Shown here: one piece after another, positions 56,109 to 64,000 of the stretch
How the letters are laid out: the number at the start of each line of letters is the position of its first letter
Position numbering within the stretch: the first letter of the stretch is position 1
NCBI RefSeq assembly: GCF_963583255.1
Contig: NC_084815.1
Location: 14,059,724 to 14,123,723 of the forward strand
Direction: 5' to 3'
DNA length: 64,000 nt
From: Pyrus communis
Lineage: Eukaryota; Streptophyta; Magnoliopsida; Rosales; Rosaceae
The notes under the pieces: model-generated
Seen by the model: only the letters and a program-made list of their open reading frames with translations
Told to the model about the DNA's origin: nothing
Database searches by the model: none
Translations under genes and position numbers: made by a program

Positions 56109-56680
56109 ATGTCGAAACCATGACAGTCGATATGGTTATTGGCGATAAAGCCGATATGGCGAAATCCCATTCAGCTAAGTTGTTCGAGTTAAAAGCTGAA
56201 ATTAATAGAGTAATTATGCCTGAAGGGCATAATAATTGTTCAACACATTCGGCGGCTGAAAATGAAATTTTTTTCGCCAAAGTATAAATATTTGGAAAAA
56301 AATCCTTTATTCAGCCTAGAGCGAAATCAATTTGAAAATTTTAATACAAACAGGTCTCGACTTGAAATAAAGCATCGTTGGTCTCCTCCTAATTATGGTT
56401 CGGCTACTTTTCATTTTCTTTTGCGAAAAAAAAGGAGACTGAATAAATTATTTTCTTCACTGTTCGGCCATGCAGGCCAATGCTTAAGAAAATAAAAGGG
56501 GCCAAGGAACATCCCATGCAGCACAGTGGAGAGTCTATGTGATTGACAAGCTAGTACTTCAATTCACACTAAGCTTGTTTAAATAAAGGTTGTTCTACTA
56601 AGCTGAGGACCATCTCGTGCTCTGCCTATGTATATATCACACATGCCGAGCTCGATGAGCTGGTACTCGGCATAGGCTTG

Positions 56681-56712
<32 letters not shown>

Positions 56713-56733
56713 GTGGTCGGCACATAACGGTTT

Positions 56734-56770
<37 letters not shown>
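56681..56770. repeat. (TA)n and (CA)n microsatellites
   Basis: A TA run (about 56681-56709), an uninterrupted CA run (about 56735-56757) and a short TA run, inside the LARD. Confidence 0.85.
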
Positions 56771-56999
56771 GGCAGGCCGAGCTCGGCCAAAGTTTGATTA
56801 TCATGCTGAGCCAATATAAAACATATCATAATTCTTCTTGGCCTCGGCCCAGTTTTACAATAGTGGTAGAACAGAGGTGATTTTAATGCCGAGGAACAAA
56901 CTTTATTTCGGCAATATGACGAAATGTTGTTGGGTACGAACAGTTAATTTCCTTAAACATTCGGCTTACAAGCTGAAGTTCAAGGAAATTGGGGGGCAA

Positions 57000-58385
57000 T
57001 GTTTCGGCCCAAATTTACACCATCGGCCCAAGTAATCGAGATCGTTGAGTAAGCATGCTTTTACACTGTCGATCGAAGAGTGAAGATAGTTTTGTTATAG
57101 TTGAGGGATAATATCATGATTTTTATCATAAGAATTATCTTCAATATGATTAATCTTTACAGCTATACGACGAGATAAATGAGATTCTCATTACCTCTAA
57201 TGGAAGCAACAACAATAGAGTTCGAATTAATTGGGGTTTGTTGACAGAACGTGCAGAGATCAGCACTTGGCGTGATTAGATGAGTCTTGGATGATGGGAT
57301 GGCATGATCAGATGGGTCTTAAAGAGATAATGAAAAAATATTATTTTGTTTTCCTATATGGTAAAAACAACAATATACATTGAATGTTGCTAATAATCTA
57401 GTCAAAACAAGATTGCATCAGGATAAATATTTGAAAGCCAAATTTGATGGAAGGTCAGGTTCTCAAGATGACAGCAGGTTTTGATTGATGTGATAAGGTA
57501 TGAGGTTAGCAACAGATAAAGACTCAGAGTCACAGTGCAATTGGGATTGGTTTCCATAACTTGAGCATGCGGGTCTCTATAAATACCAAGCGGCAGACGA
57601 CTAAAAAGGCCCCTCCAATTCAACACACAAATTGCCCTGCGCAAACCTCTCAAACACTTTGAGATTTTTTATTTTCTTTTTCTGCCAACATACCTTCAGT
57701 TTGGATACATAGGATTGTGAAGGCAACCGGCGAACATCTTCAGTTTGGATAAATAGAATTGTTGCTATAGAATCAGCCGACTGAGGAGCCCCTTCAATTT
57801 GGATAAACAGCATTGCGTCGAGGCCGACTGGTTACCTATCCAAGTCTCAGTCGAGAAGGGTTTCCGAATCTTTATTGGCAGAGGTCATCTTATTAGCCTT
57901 CTCGGTGAAGTAAGGTGTTACAAGTTACTACATTCGACACATTGAACACCGAGTGATTTTATGATTGGATACTCACAAGTAAGTTTCATAGTTCGGCATT
58001 CTGACGGCCGAACTTCATTAACCATCAAGACATACATCTATTTTGAGTACATGTGTCCATATAATTTGGAGGTGGTTCAATGTGCTTATACTCTTACAAA
58101 TATAATTACCATGACCGAACCCGGCGCCGACGATTCTTGAACTTCGTAGAACTAGCAGCCTTGTCTTCAGGCTCAAGAACCCGAAGGCCGAGACGTGTTC
58201 CTTCCTCCGTCGCAGTTGCATGATCAAGAAGTCAGTAGCGCGTTCAACGCAACATCAACAAATTTTACTCCTCGATTGAGCTTGGCCGACGAGTTAGCAC
58301 GCTCCGCATCAACCGAAGGACATAGTTAGCTCATTAGTTACTCGGCTTACACGCCACGTAGGCTTTGTAGTTTTTAGGGTCAACA
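57000..58385 (+). repeat. LARD 3' LTR
   Basis: 1386 bp, paired with 54226-55595. Confidence 0.9.
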
Positions 58386-59555
58386 CACGCATAAGAAGAT
58401 ATTTGGTTTAAGGGCTAGTTTGGGGTTGCTGTACTTTTCTTTAAAACTCGTTATGTTGTGCTATGGGAATAAACAGTTGTGAAAAAAGCAGATTGATAAC
58501 TATAGTTCTAAAATTGTTTTAGCAAAAAAATTAAAATAAAAATTATTATGCTTGCCAATATGAAAGTTTCATTAATATAAAAGTGTTTTACAAAATAGGT
58601 TAAAAATCATTGCTTGTGTTCAAATTTTGGTTCGCCAGTTGGGCTACCTGGTGTCGGAACCAGGTCCGGTCCAGGGACATGCAAGCGGTTCAATTGGATC
58701 GATTATGAGGCCAATTCGCCAGAGGTCTAGATCAGGCGCGCGGGCACGGATCCGTGTCGGGTTGACCTGCGTGGCCCTTGGCTGACGCGATCCAGGCATC
58801 AGGATGGGCTACCTGGGCCTCGTCTACTGGTTTGGCAGCTGATGCAGTGGACTGGGTAGCAAACCGAGCGTCTGCGCCTGCTGTTTGGGACTTTGGAAAC
58901 GCAGCCGTTGCTACTGGGCGGTGCGGGGCCGGGGTCGGGGCCATGCCTTGGTTTGCGGTGCGCGGTGGGTGAAAACCTAGGCATGTAGCAGTGTCGTTTG
59001 TCGTAGTTTCAGAATTTCCAACCATATTTTTCTTTCTCTAAGGCACATAAATCAAGGAATTAAAATTCGGAGATTGGGAGTTAAAAAAATTCAAATAGTG
59101 TAGAAATTTAGAAAAGATTTGCAAGCGATTTTTTGAGAATTAAATCAAGTCTCAAAGAAACCATCAATTTGTGGTAACAAAAATCCATCGTCTTCAATCT
59201 TAACGAGCCGAAAGAGTGTTTTTTTTTTGGGGGGGGGGGGGGGGGGGAGAGGTAGAAGATCACCCCGAGAGTTTTGAGTTTGATTGCTTAATAAAAACTT
59301 ACCGAAATTGGTAAAAGTCTTTTATCAGTAAAAGTTCACGTATCTTCAACAAAATAAACAAAGATTTATAAGACATAAGGAGGACAAAGGGGAGCTTTCA
59401 TTGATGCAATGGCTGGGTCCTGTCAAAATTAATCATGAAGTAATGAACTTTTATTAATTTGTTTGTAGTTATCATCATCCTCGTTAAGTTGAATTCAACC
59501 TAATCTTGAATTTTTTTTTTTTTTTTTTGTCTCAAATGTCGAAAATATTAATCAT
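58386..59555. other. intergenic DNA with a GC-rich block
   Basis: 58390-58630 is AT-rich and starts with GGGCTAGTTTGGGGTTGCTG, which looks like a MITE edge. 58640-58990 is strikingly GC-rich. A T8-G20 run lies at 59221-59248. No RNA gene seen. Confidence 0.45.
58732..59025 (-). CDS. GC-rich ORF of unknown nature, 97 aa
   Basis: MVGNSETTTNDTATCLGFHP opens an Ala/Pro/Thr-rich, low-complexity sequence with no recognised domain. Base composition differs sharply from the neighbours. It may be a 5' gag piece of an unrecognised retrotransposon or a chance ORF in GC-rich DNA. Confidence 0.2.
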   Translation of the reverse strand: MVGNSETTTNDTATCLGFHPPRTANQGMAPTPAPHRPVATAAFPKSQTAGADARFATQSTASAAKPVDEAQVAHPDAWIASAKGHAGQPDTDPCPRA

Positions 59556-59819
59556 TGTCGTAGGCATAATTTACTTAAACAAAAGCCTGAAAGAGAGAGA
59601 GGGTGCGGCATAAAGAGAGAAGAGAGAGATGTGTAATTGTGAGGTGTGTGTTGTATCACCTCATTGTGCCTTTATTTATAGTAGTAGGGAATGTTAATTC
59701 CTTACCCTTTTAGGATTACAACTCTAATGGGTAATTAACTACTGATAGGAATATAAGAGCTATTCCTAGATCTAATAGGATTTACACAATCACATTCCTA
59801 ATCTAATAGGACTGCAACA
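59556..59819 (-). repeat. copia 3' LTR
   Basis: About 264 bp. On the - strand it starts TGTTGCAGTCCTATTAGA and ends TGCCTACGACA. CTACTATAAATAAAGGCAC (about 59672, - strand) is a good TATA box. The outer edge is inferred from the TG..CA rule. Confidence 0.75.
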
Positions 59820-60599
59820 CTCCCCCTTGCGTGTGTAAATACTCAAGTAAATGGCACATCAAGTCTTCCGTGAAGAAGTACAATTGATGAAGTCGTTGAC
59901 ACAATGAGCGAATGCAAGTCTCAAATTAACAGAAGAATGCATAAAATGTAAAACTCACAAAACCTCGTTATGGTAAAATAGAAGGTGGGAGAAAACCCAT
60001 AGACTAAGAAGAAAAGTGAGAAGTTGCATTAAGTCAAAACTATACGTCTTCGGGATACTAGTAGAAGAGCTCACAAGGGTATGATTAGCCCAGGATGGGT
60101 GCCTCGTTAAAACCTAGTTAGGTAGCAAAAACCCAGTGGGAAAAATGCTCCTAATCGTAGGGAAAAAGAGTACATTAAGATCAAGTGAGTATACTTCTGT
60201 ATACTCCCCTTGAGTTTGACAGAACTTCCAATGAGAGTTACAAGCATTTCATATTAATAGTTAGGCATACCAATTCCTCGGACAAGCTTCTGCAAGGTTG
60301 CCTTCGGTAATGAAGTCATTTAGAGGTCGGCAAGGTTGTCTGGGATCAACTTGCATGACTTCAATCTCTTGATGCTTTGCTGATGTAGATGTAGATGCAA
60401 TATGTTTTGGTGTTGACTTCGTTGATGTATCATGTCTTGGTCAGGTGGATACATGTGGCATAGTCTCCAAAGATCGTCGTTGAGACTCAACGATGGATGA
60501 AAATAGCAAATAATTCGAATATGCTCAACAAGAACTCCTAACCATGCCTCACTTATGGCGTAGTGCAGTGAGGTGAGTCTTGGAATGATTCAAAGATTT

Positions 60600-60830
60600 C
60601 ACAAGTAAGGTCATATCATGGACCTCCAAGATACTGCGATATCCCTGATGATAAAGACATAACCATTTGGGGATTTTACCTTGTGCAGGTTTGATAAGTA
60701 ACCAGCATCAGCATAACAAACAAGGCAAGCATCACTTTGAGGATCAGGGGGCTTGGATCCGCTCGGGATGCATTGAGATTTGCCCAAATTCGTATTACCT
60801 TTATAGTGGTCGCGTGTAGGCACGGTGCTA
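60600..60830 (-). pseudogene. copia RNase H fragment
   Basis: CLVCYADAGYLSNLHKVKSP followed by NGYVFIIRDIAVSWRS matches the start of the copia RNase H domain, with the first catalytic Asp present. The rest of the domain towards the LTR is degraded. Confidence 0.8.
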
Positions 60831-60974
60831 CATCTTTACCAATAGATTAACAACGAAAGAGATATTTTGTCTAATACAATGAGCTAAGTACAACGAAGCG
60901 TAAAGCTGAACTTACATATGGAATTTTAGATTCCATAACCTCTTCAAGGGTCTCATTTGTATATAATATATGGA

Positions 60975-62000
60975 TGATCATAGGTAAACTCCAAGGTAAC
61001 ATATTCGGGGTGTAGTTTGACTGGTAGACCAAGGTACTGTCAGAAAATGCTTGAACTTCAGGTCAAGGTATAAACGAGTTTTCCTAAGATCCTTCATCTC
61101 AAATTTCGTCTTTAGGTGCGAGGTAGTTTTCTCAAGCTCTTCTAGAGTCTTAGTGAGATTCGTGTCAACAACAGAAACTGTAACTCTAGCAATTCGGAAT
61201 AAGACTTCATAGTTTAACACGCAAAGGCATTCATTCAATCCCTGACTGATCACATAATCACTTAGACGGGTATACCACATTCGTCGAATTGTTTCAATCC
61301 GTAAGTGAACGCCTCAAACAAGTTAAAGGGTGTCCTGTGGTTTAGAACTATTTGAGTCAATCTATGTAATTCTTCGAGAAATTACATGTAAATCTCCGTA
61401 TCTTTATCCCCATGGAGAAAACACTAACCATATTTCATATTGCTGCTATCAATCATGGGAAATTTTGAAAGAAACCTTGTGCCGTAAGTCGTGCATCATA
61501 TTGCACTATTTCATTCATCTCATTACACTTCATTTCCCACTTGTAACATAACAGGGTTACCTTAGGCAGTGTAGGAACGATAGGTCCAAAACACACTTTA
61601 GTAAGGAATTTGACCTGGATTGTGATTTCAGTTGTCCAATCAGTTCTACGTTGTTACTTATTCAACAAAACATAGTTCAATATTGTCGCTTTTCATTTAT
61701 GTCGGTAGCTACCATATAAGTGAAAACATCATCGATGGTAATCTCATTTCAATTCCATTAACTCATCCAAACTAGTATATTGGACCAAGAACATCAAGTT
61801 TCGAGAGTAATCTGGATAAATCTCATGAGATGGAAATGTTCCGAGACAGCGATCAAGTATGGATTCATTGTTGTGCCATGATTTTCCTCTTCTAGGGAAG
61901 TGAATCTGATGAACCGAGTGATATGTTGTGCTCCAAGCCAAGACAGATGGATTGGCTATCTACAATATACCAGACCATCCATTAAGAGCATCCAAACTGT
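60975..62000 (-). pseudogene. copia reverse transcriptase, broken
   Basis: MWYTRLSDYVISQGLNECLC, then VSVVDTNLTKTLEELEKTTS, aligns with the region holding the YVDD box, which reads VVDT here and is inactive. KTKFEMKDLRKTRLYLDLKF follows. Upstream blocks include NIDDVFTYMVATDINEK (about 61720) and VFGPIVP-like sequence (about 61590). The frame is lost in several places. Confidence 0.8.
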
Positions 62001-62259
62001 CGAACAGGGCGGTACACCCTCTAGGGATGTTGACTCGACGTCCGTTAAGTACGTCTATCCTTGTAGGCATGTTTGCAGCTGGTATATGATCTCGTCACTT
62101 TAGTTAGATTAGAGGAATGTGCCTGGAGCAACATTCTAAAAACTAGAATTCATCACATTTACTTATCACACTTGTACGGTATGGGGATCGAGATGAGACA
62201 TAGTGGGCAACGTCCACGCAAATTCACTTTGTTCTACAGGAACATTGATGTTCTTATCT

Positions 62260-63280
62260 CCTTCTAACGGTGAGAAGACTGTCTCATTAAAATGACAACC
62301 CGCAAATGAGTGGTAAAGAGATCGCGTGCAAGGTCTTTAAGTGAGCTAGTGTGAACGAGAATCATAATCGACAAAGATTCACATCCTTCTTTGAGGACCA
62401 ATATTGGTACGTTGCGGCAACGCAACTTGGGACATGGAATGCACACCCAAATCGCATAAATACAAAGCGTCAGGTTCGTACCTAGTAACCAACTGTAATG
62501 TCGAATAGGTTGGGTGGCAATAGCCCTTAAGGCAGACCAACATAGCTGTGTACAAGATTGCATAGCCCCAGGCAAAAACTGAAAACTTGGTACGTTCACC
62601 AAGGTCCAAATGATCATTTAAATTGTGATTTATGATCACTAGGCAAGGCTATTTAGGGTGAACGTAGGAATTCGATGTTCAATCATAAACCTAAAAGACA
62701 TGCAATACTTTAGCGAAAATCATCGATATAAACTCTCCGGCATTATCCAATCTCCTGGACCTTAAGGAATAAGTAGGGTGGTGAACCCTTAATCTGCCGG
62801 GGGATTTAGCAACAATATGTGTGGACAAACATGTGACCAGTCTGTCGATTCATCAACCAAAACCATAAGTATTTATATGGTCCGCATTTTGGTTGGATTA
62901 GTCCACATATATTCCTTTGAATCCACTGTGAAAAGAAGGTCGTTTCGTATCTTTTCAAGGGATGATTTAGAAAATCAATTTCCCTAATGAGCAGGCTTGG
63001 CAATTTGTGCTTGTAAGCATAAGATCTTTACTTCAAGTAAGGAGATATGTTGTAGCATCATTGTTCAACCTAAGTGTCCCAAATGGTCATGCCAAAGCAA
63101 GTAAACTGCTCAATCACCAAGCTCCAGGCCGGCCACATGTGGCTTGTGCCCAGTTGGGAGACAGCCCATTAGCCCAAAATCAAAGCTTCAAGCTAATTCT
63201 TGGAGGTGGTGCAAAGATATTTCACCCTATATTCTTTAGTGGTTTCATTCATGATCATTGTCACCTCGAATATCTTTAAG
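62260..63280 (-). pseudogene. copia integrase, broken
   Basis: FTCFGMTIWDT (degraded WHxRLGH zinc region, about 63100), LLIREIDFLNHPLKRYETTF, CGPYKYLWFWLMNRQTGHMF (core start, about 62900), then IINHNLNDHLDLGERTK, WGYAILYTAMLVCLK and TLQLVTRYEPDALYLCDLGV (62379-62639). Confidence 0.8.
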
Positions 63281-64000
63281 AAAACTTAACAACGTTCTTC
63301 TGGAATGGATAGAGTATAAGGTCTCTGACATGATAATTCAGTACCATTCATACAACAAGGAGCATGCCAATGCGCTTAATCAGGTTGGATAAACCTGAAG
63401 TTGTTGCTAGATATGTGATTTAGGTGTAAAGTTAGTGTGCGTAGTGTGACATTCGTCCATACAACTAACTTTCCCACATTCCTACCTAATCATGTGTTTA
63501 ATTGAATTTGGTCACATGTATACAAGAAACATGATTCAATTAACTTGTATTTGAGGATAATATCAAAAAGATTATCCATAACGAAAAACAAACACCAAAC
63601 TTGAATCCAAGAACATGAAAAAATGTTCACAAAGTAAACCAGAGTTACTAAGGGGATTCAGCCAACAAGGCCATTCATGTCAAAATTCTGCTCTTCCAAC
63701 AGTGTTTGGTGGAGCAAAATTAATCTCACAAATTGATTACAAGAATGGTACTCATCAACGACATTGGTAGAGGCATGAACATGTGCATAACCAATGATTT
63801 ATTCCATTGAGACGGAAGTAGATTCTACAGGGCTGAGGTTTGGGAATAATATCTCTTATTCTTGAAGTTTTAGGTCTTAGATGCCAAGGATCATGCTTTG
63901 GGCAAGATGCCACACCTTGGCATGCCCTGATTCTATCATATGTTCTAAAAACAAACTCGAAATTGGATGATGAGATAGATAGACCCCGAAAGGTTCGGTA
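63281..64000 (-). other. copia upstream pol/gag region, unresolved
   Basis: Continuation of the same element by position. No domain could be read with confidence because of frame decay. Confidence 0.4.

Larger units (their letters stand above)
54226..58385 (+). mobile_element. non-autonomous LTR retrotransposon (LARD-like), 4160 bp
   Basis: Long direct LTRs lie at 54226-55595 and 57000-58385, beginning TGTTT(G/C)GG(T/C)CCAAATTTACAC and ending GGGTCAACA. The primer site TTTTGGCACACCCGGTG (about 55596) resembles the primer sites of Tat/Ogre-type gypsy elements. The polypurine tract GGGGGGCAA (56991-56999) abuts the 3' LTR. Flanks CACAC and CACGC agree at 4 of 5 bases. The 1.4-kb internal region has no pol; it holds one 155-aa ORF and microsatellites. 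Confidence 0.88.
59556..64000 (-). mobile_element. Ty1/copia element, - strand, running out of the window
   Basis: The 3' LTR is at 59556-59819. The polypurine tract CAAGGGGGAGTG (- strand) abuts it. Higher up come RNase H, RT, integrase and GAG-pre-integrase in reverse order. The 5' LTR and gag lie beyond 64000. Stops and shifts are many. Position 59820-60600 is a non-coding spacer between the LTR and pol. Confidence 0.88.

Noticed and set aside
63007..63279. 90-aa + strand ORF near the right edge
   Set aside because: Antisense shadow of copia integrase/zinc-finger sequence.

Overview
The window is nuclear DNA from a flowering plant, most likely a eudicot and plausibly Rosaceae (apple/pear-like). 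That placement rests on the TE families, a Cassandra element and the style of the gene models, recognised from memory and not searched. Only two intact host protein genes are visible: a + strand eight-exon gene for an NT-C2/long coiled-coil (myosin-heavy-chain-related) protein at 15383-19794, and a - strand single-exon LURP1-related (LOR, DUF567) gene at 26140-26793. Most of the rest is transposable elements, many with ends and target-site duplications (TSDs) that can be read to the base.

Layout. 1-1634: end of a Ty3/gypsy pol and LTR-like sequence. About 1640-3822: CACTA remnant containing a perfect 71-nt hairpin. 3823-10290: decayed Tat-type Ty3/gypsy (gag tail, protease, RT, two RNase H-like stretches, integrase, 57-bp tandem repeats, antisense coiled-coil ORF). 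10314-11651: hAT element with an exact 8-bp TSD. 11874-13308: MITE, SINE-like piece and a TIR element. 13991-14420: rearranged Cassandra (5S-rRNA-bearing TRIM). 15383-19794: host gene 1. 20471-25450: full-length decayed copia between the two host genes. 26140-26793: host gene 2. 27370-29733: - strand copia fragment. 30528-31640: second hAT.

31686-51248 is one - strand, gag-only copia-type element (TSD ATTTG on both sides). Its left LTR has been blown up to 13.7 kb by nested insertions: a CACTA fragment with about 345-bp tandem repeats, a MULE (34488-35862), and a CACTA element (36226-44990). That CACTA carries consecutive exons of an ADP-glucose pyrophosphorylase large-subunit gene and was itself hit by a chromovirus (39125-44052). 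The right LTR carries a 194-bp MITE.

51388-54026: probable solo LTR. 54226-58385: non-autonomous LTR element (LARD-like) with a 155-aa ORF. 59556 to the window end: - strand copia running out of the window.

The host genes show no operon-like cooperation. The main biology is layered transposition, gene-fragment capture and rearrangement. I see no tRNA gene, intact 5S gene or CRISPR array. All coordinates were read by eye; TE interiors are approximate unless TSDs are quoted.
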